Shown here: positions 1 to 11,168 of the stretch, piece by piece | How the letters are laid out: every line of letters starts with the position of its first letter | How positions within the stretch are numbered: position 1 is the first letter of the stretch | DNA from: Lichina pygmaea | Lineage: Eukaryota > Ascomycota > Lichinomycetes > Lichinales > Lichinaceae | Direction of reading: 5' to 3' | NCBI GenBank assembly: GCA_963422465.1 | Contig: OY730173.1 | Location: forward strand, 2,790,001-2,854,000 | DNA length: 64,000 nucleotides | Program-made: the position numbers and the translations under genes | The notes under the pieces: model-generated | What the model saw: only the letters and a program-made list of their open reading frames with translations | Told to the model about the DNA's origin: nothing | Databases searched by the model: none

Positions 1-225
1 CAAGGTGTCAGCCTTCGCTGTAACGAGTAGAAACGGGTCCCCACCGTCCCTCACCGACCTTTTCATTGCACTTTGAATGTTTCGAGGGTGAGCTTGTCTT
101 TCGAGAAGAGCACCTTCTATCGTACATGTGTAGTTGTAGACTGACATGAGCTTGTGGTCATCTGGCAATCGCTCGTGCCCACGCTGGACTCCGTGTTTGC
201 TGGACCCGATTGCAGCATGTTGAGC

Positions 226-1397
226 CTAGCCTCGAGCCGCAACCCTCGGCGTGTGCATGGCTGCGGCAGCATCGAATTCGCTGCTCTTTTCCGCGAGGTC
301 CTGCAACAGAGGGTGGTCTGGTGCAACAGACCGCAGCGACCTATCGTATCGCGGCATCGTCAGCGTCGGTGGGGAGAGCTGGGGGCCGCGAGCACCGCTC
401 AGACGGCGCAAGAGCACGTACGAGATCGCTTCGGTCGGGTCCTTCCCCGAGAGGGTCGAGCAGACGATGGAGTTCGCCAGCACGAATGCATCGCCCCGGT
501 CGTTGCCCTTTGCCTGCTCCAACGCAGCCTCGGCTTCCGGCAGTCGCCCAAGATGCAACTCGGCGACGGCCTGGCCGACCAAGGTCTTGTTCGCCGACGT
601 CGAAGCCGCCTGCGCAAGCTCCTCGAAGACGTAGTATGCCTGTTGATACTTCTCCCCGCCCTATACGCAGACGTCTCCGTGTAAGCCGTCCGTGAGATGA
701 CGAGGCTGATGCTCGCACGGCTTCTCTGTCCACTGACCACCCGTAGTCCAACCCATGCTTCGGCGAGGTTCACCAGTACGCTGTCTTGAGCCCACTGCCT
801 CGCCATATTGACCTCCTTCGTGGCGAGTTCGGTCTGACTCTGCTGGAGGTAGATCTGAGTGATGAGTGCCACTCTAGAAGATGTCCGAGATGCGTCAGTA
901 CCGGCCCGACCCTGTTCGGCGGATGTATGTCGTCCCATACGCTTCCAGATTGCGCTCGTGTTTTGCCAGCAGGGCAAGCGCGTCGTCGACCTGGTCGAGA
1001 CCGTGCAGCACCGTGCCACAGAGCACCTGGACGGCCGGGTTGTCGGCATCGCTCTCGACCAGCCTGTTCACAGCCTCCAAGGCTGCTGAGTGGTCGCCGC
1101 TCATGAACCGGGCGAAGGCCGCCACCGCGGAGAGTTCGGGGACGTCGGATTCGTCCGACACTTCGGCCAGGACTCGGTCGGCTTGTCCCAGAGCTATTCT
1201 GGCACGTAGGACCAGAACGCGTGCTGCCAGTTGGTTCTCGGACGACGCCGAACTGAAATCATACTCGGCGACGTTCGAGTATTGGCCCTGGTGGTATTCG
1301 TTGTGGAGGACGTACAGCTCTGGAGCAGGTCAGCATCGGGAACGACGCTTGCTCGCTGCGAACGGTGACTACCTCCTTCTGGCGAGTACGGGTCCAT
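226..1397 (-). CDS. SEC28: Coatomer epsilon subunit (epsilon-COP)
   Basis: Epsilon subunit of the COPI coat, which drives retrograde Golgi-to-ER transport on the cytosolic face of Golgi membranes; it is an alpha-solenoid of TPR-like helices that binds alpha-COP. Five exons can be joined. Exon 1 reads MDPYSPEG, the usual start of this family, and is followed by LHNEYHQGQYS. Later blocks are ALITQIYLQQ, RWAQDS-like QWAQDSVLVNLAEAWVGLR, GGEKYQQAYYVFEELA and the C-terminal SVAPDHPLLQDLAEKS. Introns lie near 1320-1372 (branch GCTGAC), 874-940 (branch TACTGACG), about 665-750 and about 358-424. The start at 1397 is chosen because MDPYS is conserved. Minor splice details are inferred. The gene is head-to-head with the kinase at 2016, separated by about 620 bp. 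Confidence 0.94.
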
Positions 1398-2015
1398 GGG
1401 GCTGACTGAAGATCGAGGTTTCAACTGCTACGAGAACTGGCAGCTTTATATCCAGAGCTGGATCTCGTACGGCTAGCTTTAGCTGATGCTTGGGGCTGGC
1501 GATTGTGGCTCTCGATTCGCATGCGCTAGTACGAGGATGAGTCAGCACCTTTCGTTATAGATCTCGACCCGGACGACGATCAACCGCATTAACACTCTTC
1601 CAATTCAAAGCAGAGTGGCACTTGCTCTGCTGTTCTTCTGCCTGGGAGGATGATGACGTGGAAAGAGTCCTACCGGAGATTGACAGTGATCGTCGTGCTC
1701 AGACCCCGCAGTCCTCCAGCCATTCCCCACGGTGCACTTACAGTTGATCTGGATTGACCGTTGCTGCGTCCGCGGTGGTCCAATCCGTGGCCTTGCCCCG
1801 TGGCAAGACATCGTTTTATTCACTTCATCTCCTCGATGAACCAAACAAGCCGCTCAGTCACTGTTCTGGAGTTCCCGAGGCCTTCGTTCTGGACGCTGGT
1901 CATATAAGCTACGATGGAGGTTTCTCCGCGACATCTCTTTCCTACCCTTCTCAAGCGTCTACTACTCCACGCCTACAGACCTCCGTGAAATGCAGGAACT
2001 TACGGCACATCCACG
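1398..2015. promoter_or_regulatory. Divergent intergenic region
   Basis: This 618-bp stretch separates two divergently transcribed genes and must hold both promoters. I saw no convincing ORF, tRNA or repeat in it and cannot assign a specific factor site. Confidence 0.4.
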
Positions 2016-2996
2016 ATGGCTCCAAAGATACACCGGCGGAACCTGCGGAGCGACTTTGACATTCTTAAGGTCCTGGACGCCGGAGACGGCGGCGGGCCTG
2101 GTGCCCTGAACGGCGGCATATACGTCGTCAAGCGGAAGAGGGATGGACTGGTATGTGTCGAGAAACGCGTGGCGCCAGAGAACGTCGCCCGGAACTTTTT
2201 GATCGACGAGCTGGTCATCCTCCGGAAACTGCATCACCGCAACATCACCCGTTACGTCGATGCCTTCCTCTGCCGCGACTCACTGGTGCCTGCGGCTTCC
2301 TTGTACATGGAACTCTGCGAGCTTGGCTCGATGGCGGACCTGCTCAAGAGGTGGAAGAGGAGGTGTGCTCGCGACAACCTGCGGCATGTCATTCCCGAGG
2401 CGTTCGTCTGGTACAGTTTCTACTGCCTCACGAAAGCGTTGACCTACATGAGATACGGCTTCCAGGACGGGCGGAACTTCGCGCCCGTCGACGGCTGGAG
2501 GACAATCCTGCATCGAGACATAAAACCGGGCAACGTGCTCCTCAAGGCTCCCGAAGACGGCGGAAGATATCCCACCGTCGTGCTCGGCGACTTTGGCGTC
2601 GCGATCGCCGACGGGGGTACGGCGTGGGGCACGACCTTGCCGTGCGGCACCATCAGCTGGCAGCCGCCGGAGCTGCCGGAGCACGACCTGGCCGGGCGCA
2701 GCGACGTGTGGTCTGCCGGCGCCGTCGTCCAGAGCATGTGTTGGCTGGACAACGGACCTCTCACGCCGCCTCCGCCGGGGGTTCGGCCTCTGGACTGGGA
2801 CAAGGACCCGAGGGCACGCCGGCCGCGAGGCGCCGGGCCGTTCTACTCGGCCGACCTCGACGACGCCGTGATGCTGGCCCTGACGTCGGACATGCGACGC
2901 CGTCCCGAAGCCGGCACGATGTTGCGCCACGTCAAGGACTCGTACGAACTGGTGAGGCCCAAGTTCAAGAGATTGCCAAGCTGGGCTTTCCACTAG
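2016..2996 (+). CDS. Serine/threonine protein kinase, single-domain
   Basis: Intronless 326-residue protein consisting almost only of a kinase domain. Visible catalytic features are the beta-3 lysine K50 (VCVEKRV), alpha-C glutamate E65 (LIDELVIL), the catalytic loop HRDIKPGN with D168 and N173, DFG at 192-194, the PPEL segment near 218-221 and the F-helix aspartate in RSDVWSAGAV (D230). All residues needed for activity are present, so an active enzyme is likely. The glycine loop is atypical: a GDGGGPGALNGG stretch replaces the usual GxGxxG. The HRDIKPGNVLL loop and insert pattern suggest a NEK/NIMA-like or other fungus-specific kinase, but the subfamily cannot be fixed. There is no transmembrane segment and no C-terminal regulatory region. 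Confidence 0.88.
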   Translation: MAPKIHRRNLRSDFDILKVLDAGDGGGPGALNGGIYVVKRKRDGLVCVEKRVAPENVARNFLIDELVILRKLHHRNITRYVDAFLCRDSLVPAASLYMELCELGSMADLLKRWKRRCARDNLRHVIPEAFVWYSFYCLTKALTYMRYGFQDGRNFAPVDGWRTILHRDIKPGNVLLKAPEDGGRYPTVVLGDFGVAIADGGTAWGTTLPCGTISWQPPELPEHDLAGRSDVWSAGAVVQSMCWLDNGPLTPPPPGVRPLDWDKDPRARRPRGAGPFYSADLDDAVMLALTSDMRRRPEAGTMLRHVKDSYELVRPKFKRLPSWAFH

Positions 2997-4679
2997 GGTG
3001 GATCGTGTAGAAAGACGTCTTTGTACCATCACCGTGGACGAGAAGGAGACACACCCTGGTACCCACCTTTATCTAGCCATCTAGCCATCTATCCATCTAT
3101 CTAGGCAGCCTTCTCTTACTGCATGTATGTACGTAGCCGTTGACCCACTTCATCAAGCTCGACAGAACCGCTTCGTAATCTCCAACAGAAGACAACTTTG
3201 ACAAGAGACCGTGACCCATTAGTGAGCTCTAAAGCGAGGAGGTTCAAGAGAGCTGAAAGCAGTTGCTTTCGAGCGACGTAGAAAGGCGGAGTACCGTGGG
3301 GGTTTGTTTGCACAACGGAGAGTGCATAATGAAGAGTGCACGCGAGAGATTTCCCGTGAGGCAGATATCTAGACACCTTTCTCTCTCTCTCATAAAGATG
3401 AGTCTTGATTCTTCCTAAAAAAAAAAAAACCAGCGTGCTTCTTGTGCAAAAGACATCTTACTTCTTTTTGATACAGCCTACTTCTTTTCCCAAAAGACAG
3501 CCCACTTCTTCTTCTTCTTCTGTAAAAGATATCATCATGCCATCTTCCCCAAAGAACAAGCCTACTTCTTCTTCTTCCTGAAATAATGATTGTTGTCGAC
3601 AGGGAGACTGCACTGATGCAGAAGATGATGATGACAAGATTAACGTATGGCACTCCTGACAGTCTCTGATCACGAAAGTCTCTCTGTTTTTTTTTGAACA
3701 GGGTTGTTTTGTGCTGCTGCTGCTGGTGCTGGTGGTAGGATGATGATGATGGTTTTGGTGATATGGTTGGGGAGGGGTTGGGGGGGGGGGGGGGGGGGTA
3801 GCAGTAATGCTAATACCCGTAGCGCTATTAGTGCTCAAGACTCCCCCATCATGTGGATGACACCACCCAGGACAAGGGGCTTTGCCTGGCGGTAGGGTGG
3901 CGTTATAGCTACATGACGTACACTTCATAGCGCAACATATAACACAAAACACAAAACACAGCACACAACACACAATATAGTACCTCCATATCACAGCAGC
4001 AAACAGACGGAAGCGCAGAGCACTCGGAAAATCGAGCACTTGGCACTTCTTAATTACATACACTAGCCTTTAGGAAGGGATAGCATATGCTGTCGTTGGA
4101 GCCGCGTGATATACTCTATCACTCGCTTTCATGGGTTTCATCTGATAGGCACGAGAGGGTGGGAGGAGAGGTGACACGGCGAGTCTGCTAGAGGTTTCTT
4201 TCCCGAACGGTATTGATTTGAAATGCATCGGTTTAGGTTGGGTTGACATGGCTTCACGTGGGTTCAAGTGTGTGTGTGGATCGCTCCGGTTCGTGTTCAT
4301 TTTCGGTTCGTAAAGCTGCGTGAGGAGGAAGAGTGACGGATATCTGCTGGTTGTCGAACGGCACATGACGCATGGTGGAGGGAGGAGAGGGGAGGGTATA
4401 CTGCGGAAATGTCGAGAGGGGATCGCTGGGGAGAGAGGAGTACCGGCGTGACCTGGGAAAAGTTGAGAACGAGAATCTTGGCCGGCACAGCCAAAGGCGG
4501 TCGTTGGAAATGGCGGAGACGAGACAGGTCGTCAAGACCGAGAGGGTATGTTCGAAAAGTGCCAGGTGGTATCGTAGACCAGGCATGAAACGAAGAGAAG
4601 AGGAGAAACGTAAGAGTGAAAAGGCCGTAGCGGCAACAGCGGAAGAGGAAGGATGAGTCCGAGGGTCGATGAGCAAATC
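2997..4679. other. Intergenic, microsatellite-rich
   Basis: No supported gene. It holds a CATCTAGC/CATCTATC tandem at about 3070-3100, a CT run and a 12-base A run near 3380-3430, TTC-rich microsatellites at about 3460-3590, a 19-base G run at 3780-3798 and CA-rich simple repeats near 3930-3980. Open frames here are low-complexity products of these repeats. Confidence 0.6.
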
Positions 4680-7158
4680 TCAATGCCCCGCTCCAGCGAC
4701 CAACGCCGCTGCAGACGCCGCCCTCGCCGACCTGCCAAACGGCGCCGCGGGATCCGCCATCGCGGTCGCCGCCGACGTCGTCGCAGAGGACGAGAACTTC
4801 CGCTCGCGCTCCGCCTCGAGGTGTTCGAGGATGGCCGGGGCGAGGCTCTGCAGCTCCTGTTCGCCGACGTTGAGACACTGCGCGATGAGGGTCTTGTAGC
4901 GAGACGCGCGCTCGCGCGAGCCGGCGGCGGCCGTCTTCTGGACCACCTCCGCGATGAGCCGCTGACGGCGTTGCTCTTGCTCGTCGATCGCGTCTGATAG
5001 AACTTGAGCGGTCGATGGGTCCTGAGTCTTGTTGCCGTCGTTCGAGAAGAGTGTGACGGGCGCCTCGGTTGGGTCTTCTTCGTTTTGCCGCTGAAGTTTG
5101 GCCTGCGGCTGCTGCTGCTGCTGCTGCTGCTCCTCCTCGTGGGATTTGGAAGTGGACAGCGACATGGTCCGTAATAGCTCACGCGATTCCAGCAGAGTTA
5201 GGAGCTCGCGCAGTTCGTTCTCGGCGGCGAGCAACGCCGCCGCTTCTGCTGCGCTGCCGTTCCCGTCTCCGTCCGATCCCTGCGCCGGCCCTCGGCCGCG
5301 AGCGCGGATCTGCGCCCGCTCGGCCTCGACCCGAGCCAACGCCGCGGTGATCTCGACGTCGTCTGCTTCGATCCTTTCGAGCTCGCGGTTCAGGGGCTCG
5401 TCCACGCGACGGGAAAGCCGGTCCAGCACGGAGACCGGCCCGTCGCGCGGCTTGCTTGTGCCGTTTGGAAGCCGCCATCCGTCGCGTCGAGAATCCAACG
5501 CGCCGTGGAGGGTCTCGTCGTCGTCGTCGGCAGCCCCATCCAAGCCACCTGGCGGTGCCGACGCCAGGCCGTGGAACCCCGGCGGGCTGCCCCCGGACTC
5601 GAGCTCCCGCTTCCACTGGGCCCGCTCACGACGCTCCCGGAGGTAATCATTCGCGGATTTCCCCGCGTCGTTGACGATGCGCGCACCGGCGCCGTAGCTG
5701 ATCAGCGTTCGCACGCTCGCTTGATCGCCCTGGCGAGCCACGATGATGAGGGCCGTGTCCCCGTCGACGTTCCGGGCATCCAGCACGCGCAACATGTCTT
5801 GGCTGCTGAAATTGTGGCCGAGGTAGTCCAAGATGGTGTCAAAATAGTATCTCCCCGCCAAGGCCAGATTGGGCTGACTCGTGAGGGTCGCGGCATGGTG
5901 CAGCGCCGTGCACCCGAGGACGTCGGCCTGGTCCACAGTCGAGCCCAACAAGCCGATCAGCCGCGGCATGGTCCGACGCTCAAAGCTGTTCGTGTACTGG
6001 CTCGCAAAGGTCAGCGGCGTTTCGCCCAGGGTGCTCAGGGCGCCGATGCTCGCTCCGCGCGCGATGAAATCCGACACCAGGTTGATGTCGGCCAAGGCGG
6101 CCCCCCAATGCAAGGCCGTATGGCAGTCCTTGTCGAGCGGCGTGTCCGGATGGAAGTCGACCGGCGGCTCGGGATGCGGACTGAACTCGGCATCCGGGCC
6201 AGCACCTTGTAGCAGCGTCAGGTGATCGAGGATCTCGTCACCGTAGAAAACGTGCCCCGGCTGGGCGGGCGTAGCGGGCGAGGACTGGGCGACTTCAAAA
6301 CGCTGATGAAGATGATGCTGTCGCTCCTGCTGCTGCGGCTGCCGCCGCTGTCTCTTGCGGCCGTTCGTTTTCTGCGCACTGGCGACTTCCACTTCGTCGC
6401 CGCGTTCCGAGCTGATGGCCGAATCGGTGAGCTCGGGATCGATGGGGATGTCCTCGACGTCGAAAGTGCGGGACTGCATGCTTGGCCCACGTGCATGCAT
6501 CCAGCGTGGCGCGTTGGTCGCTGGGTTGGGAGATGTAGCCCCCTGGGAGCTGCCGAAACCGAACGCGGTCTGTGGCAGGGGGGCCGGGGCGGCCACGTTG
6601 GGATCGGGCTGGCTCGAGTTCGCATCCACCTTGTTCGCACTGGAGCGCCGCACCCGTGGTCGGGTTGTCGTCTGCCTTGGCGCTGGCGGAGGGCTCTGAT
6701 CCCCAGGCACAAAGTTGAAGATGGGGCCGAGAGTGTTCATGACGGCATATCTCTGCGCCAGATCGCGGCCGTCTTCCAGTGGGATCCATGTGCCTGATGG
6801 GGGACCATTTTGTCAGCCAGAAGTATTCTGCGTGGTTCACGAGCCGACAGGAGTGCTCACCTTGAAACTTGCCATAACCACCCTGAACCTTTTCATGCAG
6901 ACCACGCTGGACCTCCCGCTCAAGCACCTTGGTGCGCGCTGCCTTGTCGAAGTTGGCGACAATCAGTATGTGAGTTGCGTTCACCCAGTGATCTGACCGG
7001 CGCCTCATCACATGCGTCTTGCCCAAGATGATCTCATAGACAGGCACCTGTCCAAGAGTTCATCAGCAATATTACTTGATGCGCCCAAGTGATTGACTTA
7101 CATTGCTATAGGTGGCCGAGTAGACCTGACTGGGGGCGGTGGGCCCTTCCATGGACAT
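4680..7158 (-). CDS. MBP1: APSES/ankyrin transcription factor, MBP1/Res-type (MBF subunit)
   Basis: DNA-binding subunit of the MBF complex, which drives G1/S transcription from MluI-box promoters in the nucleus. Three exons (7102-7158, 6861-7047, 4680-6793) give exactly 785 residues. The N-terminus [19 protein letters not shown] leads into the KilA-N/APSES domain: [50 protein letters not shown]. Ankyrin repeats follow in the middle ([43 protein letters not shown]). The C-terminal third is charged coiled coil with a poly-Gln run. Introns are 54 and 67 nt. The fungal family has the same order (APSES, ankyrin, coiled coil). The start is chosen because [12 protein letters not shown] is the conserved family beginning. 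Mbp1 versus Swi4 subtype is inferred from the APSES sequence. Confidence 0.94.
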
Positions 7159-7240
7159 GACTGGTAAAAGATGCTGCTGATGAGGATGATATCGTTGGAG
7201 GTCGACGCTCTGCGCGTCCGACGTGTGCTGCCGTCGAGTG

Positions 7241-7973
7241 TAGCGCTATGGGTATTGTCATCAGGGCACCCTATTACGCTAGCAGTACTTCCGTACACCT
7301 CAGCTTTGTACGGGATTACGGAAGTACTCCTCTGGAATATTCTGGCAGTACTCGTACACCCCATCTACTTGTAGCGCCGTCAAGACACTCCATCCCAATA
7401 CCCCCTTGATACATGTCTATACCTCTTTGCTTACTACAAGTACTGTCGAGCTTGTGCCAGCTCCAGCAGAAAATAAGTATCCCTAAACATCTGATCACCA
7501 ACCAACATGGCATTCACAGCTTGTAGAGTGTCCAACCTGCCAAAAATACTATGTATAACATCAAAACTGAGATTTACCTACACTGTTAGAAGTCTGACCA
7601 TTAGATGTAGCTCCAAAAAAATTATGGTTGAGAAATAGGTGAGGTGGGAGATTTTCAGGACTTGTGACAGACATGGATTGAGAGTACTCCAAAAGCACTC
7701 AAACGTATCACCACAGTAAGATGTAGACAGAAGTACAAAGTAAGTACTCAGATAGTGAGTCGGTCGGGAGGATCATCTGAAGTGTGTCTCGAACAGCACT
7801 ACGGAACGTAAATGGGGTGTGACTAGGTGTAACTAACGTACGTTCCTGCTAACACATTTGAGGGGAGTGTACGTACGTATGTACTGCTAACAAAAGCTGA
7901 GGTGTACATAGGTACAGTATGTATGCTAGCATGATAGGGCGTACGAAGTATTGATGACGATACCCTAGCGCTA
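7241..7973. mobile_element. MITE with about 75-bp imperfect terminal inverted repeats
   Basis: The left end (7241 to about 7312) and right end (about 7895 to 7973) are imperfect inverted copies. Both start with the palindromic octamer TAGCGCTA and share TATTGTCATCA/TATCGTCATCA, CCCTAT, GCTAGCA and ACACCTCAGCTTT in the same order. The roughly 580-bp interior has no coding capacity that I can support. It is therefore a non-autonomous inverted-repeat element. It lies just upstream of the MBP1-like gene and so may carry part of its promoter. The family is unassigned and a target-site duplication is not clear because the octamer is itself palindromic. Confidence 0.75.
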
Positions 7974-10008
7974 TTGGATAACAAGAGGGAGCCGCCTCAC
8001 CGTTTTCGATACACTCGGCGTTCGCCACGCTAAGCGCCTTTGCCGAAGAGAAAGCATGCTAGCGAGGGTGCTTGCTTGTGATGGTGACTGTCGATATCAA
8101 TGTTCTGAGAAGAGTCGGAACACGAAAAAGATCTGCTCTCTTTGCTCGTGGGAAATTGGCGATATGTTAGCGCACAAGGCTCAATCTAAAGATGCGATCA
8201 CCCCAAACATCCAGCGCTTAGTTGTCGTCAACCCCACTTGCACGTCACATTTGCCCTGGCCTGGGCTGCTGTTTGCCTCCTGTCCCTTCCGTCTCACTGC
8301 CATAGGCGTCTTCTACTCTACGTCGTCTTTCCTCTCTTTGACTACCAAGAACAGAGGAGCTAACCCGCGTGTGTCTGCGTCTTTCTCTCCCTACACAGCT
8401 GCCGGCGTTGGCACCGAAGGTGTCAGGACAGGAGATGGCCGAAGCCTGAGAGACTCTGGTGTACTGTAACAGTTGTGCGCATACGCTGATCCTGCTCAAT
8501 CGCTGCCAGTTCAAGAACTACCATTTGTCTTGGAGATGCCAGGTGCGCCAACCTGCCTGATAGATTCAAGCTCCGCTGACACAGAAACCAGAGTGGCGTG
8601 CGTAAGTACTTCAGAGAACCATTCACAGGCTGAGAAGTCCTACTGCGTGATTCCGACTTAATCTCAGCATGATTTACAGTACGTCCACTCTACGGTATCT
8701 CGACTGTCCAGACATCCATGTTTCTGTCACGAGTAGTACGGCCAGGTCTTTATCTAATCTCTTCCATCTCTAAGCTTTCTCAGGCCAGACTGTTTGTGGT
8801 ATGGTAGCTGTAGCATCACTGGTCGTATGGTGTTCTCTATGATCAAGTCAAATCATGTAAAAACCCACTAGTATTGAGAGTTCTCTCTCGAGTCTATGAT
8901 ATTCCTTGTCCGGACCGACGATGACGAGGTTGACGATAGTTGGCCTGTTCTTGAATATGCAACGATGGACAAAAGTTATGTCTGGAGAGGTTGAGCACCA
9001 GTTCGACTGATCTATGGTACGTATTACCGGCGTACAGAAGCTATCGCAGGGACGTGTTCCACAAGAAGCTCTTCCCTTGGCTTCTCCACCCCCGCGGTCT
9101 TACTATTTTCATCCGAAACCGACGGTGCCGGATGTTCCCGGACCCCTGTCTCGCTATTTCTCATTTGGGAGCGTTAGCTCTGTCCAACGACCCCTGGGGC
9201 TAGTGACCCCCACTTCCTGCGTACCCTCGTACAGGGCATCGCAGTGGAACGACGCGAGTCTGTGTACTTCCGTACTCGTACGGCTCCATACTTTGAACAG
9301 GCATATAGTCAATACTGTTGCCCCATCAGTACTGCAAAGAGACTTGAGTCTCGTCAGATCGTCTACGACCTTTACGAGTAGAGCCATGTAGAAATGCATA
9401 CAGACTTACGGCATTAGATTGTATAGATACTGTACATATGTTACGCGCCAGTACTTACATACGCTGAAACAACATAAGTCTGTGTACGGCCTCAAGCAGT
9501 ATATACTCCGGGTAATTTCGGAGGATCAAGAGAACTGCGATGACACACACTAGAAACAGAGAGATTGCCGCATCACTTATGATCAGAGCGACCGAGGGCA
9601 TGTATTGGCGTGAACAGACTTGTGTCGCGTTACTGCCGCTTCATACGGGTGGCTACGTATCCAGCCGCGGCTTGGAATTTCGGTTATTTTTGACCCTGAC
9701 GCGGCCGGTTACTGCGGACTGTTAGCGGCTCATGGCCAATGAAATGGGCCTAGGGCTCGGCGATAGCTGCCCATCGCTGCAGTGGAGGGGCACAGGCTAT
9801 CACTGTGGCTAGACGATTGGCTGGACGTCAGCGGGACGCTAGAGCTGTTCCGGAGACGATGTGCCTGCGTCGGAGGCTCTGCAACCGGAGTGGCTACTCT
9901 GACGAATACGTCGTTTCAGCAGCCTTCGCGGGGGAGAGGTGTCCACGTGATCCGCGATGACTAATCGAGGCTGCGTCCTCTGCGTCCTGGGTGCTCTTAT
10001 CCCCCATG
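7974..10008. other. Intergenic, no gene seen
   Basis: No convincing coding sequence. The stretch is rich in GTAC-containing words (for example around 9240-9480). Short ORFs lack conserved motifs and are judged incidental. Confidence 0.5.
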
Positions 10009-11168
10009 GATCCCTTCCCCCCCCCTTTCTATCTTGCTCTATCGCTGCCTTCCTCCACCTTCTTGTCCGCCATCGACCATCCATCTGTCCCCCTCCACTC
10101 GGTCCTTCCTTTTTGTTCGTGCCAGGCTTCGATCGGTGTGTGTGTGTGTGTTCGTTGTCTTTGATTTCGACTTCGAATTTTCGTTCCCCAACTCCCTTTT
10201 TTAATTCCTTTCGATTCGAGATCGTTTGGAGAACCTGGCACGCCCGGCCGCCTGGCAGCAAGAGCGGGTGCAGATACAACAAAGGGAGAAAGAGGTGAAA
10301 AAGTGACAAGGCTCGGGGTCGTCGTTGCAAGCGGTTGGGGAAGTCGCGCCGTCGTCCCTCGTCCTCTCGGTCCGGCTCCGGACCGACGGCCAGTCCACAA
10401 CCAGCCGCGATTGTTGCGATCGACGACAAAGGAGAGCGAACCTTGACGAGACAACGATCCGACTTTTGATTCTCTGTCCTCCATCGTCGACTCTTTGTCG
10501 GGCCCGGTCGTGCTCGCCAACGGACAAGCCCCCAACCGCCGTCGGCCGCCCCGAACCGCCTCTCCTTCCTTCCATCACCTTCTCCTTGGCTTCTCTCCTC
10601 TTCTTCTCCTATATTGCAACTTTGACAGACTTGTCCTCGTCGGCCGTCCCTACCGCTCCTTTGTCGCTCCTGGAAACTCGGACACTCGTCGAACGAGTCT
10701 CGGCCAAAAAGGTCGCTCCGTCCAGTTTCGACTCGGTCTTCCTCGATCCTTGGCCGGATCGGTAGTCAACACAGTCCTCGATACGCCACCTGCACCTCAT
10801 CCACCGACGCTCCTGCTTTCGGTCTTGTCGGCCTGCTCGGATCGGTCGGATCGGCTCTGTCTCCACCGGCTGCATTCCTTTCGCCTTCGAGGTCGTCTCG
10901 CCGCTCTCGACAGAATACGGGCCCTTTCTTGCTGGTGTTCGAAGGGCTTCATCGGTGCGGGACTGTCGCCGAGACCTAATACCATCCACGGCGAGCCCGA
11001 GAGATCTCAAGGCTCGAACGGCTCTCTCGCGATCTTCCTGCGGCTGGATCGTCGCTCGACCGGCTTTCGATCGCTCTTTCCGTTCGGAGTCGCTGCCATT
11101 AATATTCACTCGGACACACTCACACCCACACTCCCTCTCTCTCTCTCTCTTTGACACGATTACTGGGT
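10009..11168 (+). promoter_or_regulatory. Promoter plus long ATG-free, pyrimidine-rich 5' leader
   Basis: Between the ATG at 10006 and the initiation codon at 11169 there is not one ATG on the plus strand in any frame over 1,160 nt. The sequence is strongly pyrimidine-rich, with many CTTTC, TCGTC and CTCTC runs and a CT run just before the start codon. Many fungal genes encoding regulatory proteins have long leaders; complete absence of upstream start codons suggests a transcribed leader selected for unobstructed scanning. The transcription start itself cannot be read from the sequence. Confidence 0.55.

Noticed and set aside
3458-4063. 201-residue minus-strand ORF rich in Ser, His, Pro and Cys
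   Set aside because: Coded by TTC microsatellites, a G run and CA repeats; no domain and no splice partners.
9839-10578. Overlapping minus-strand ORFs opposite the ATG-free leader
   Set aside because: Low complexity (His/Arg/Gly), no motif; they arise because the plus strand is pyrimidine-rich and free of stops in reverse.
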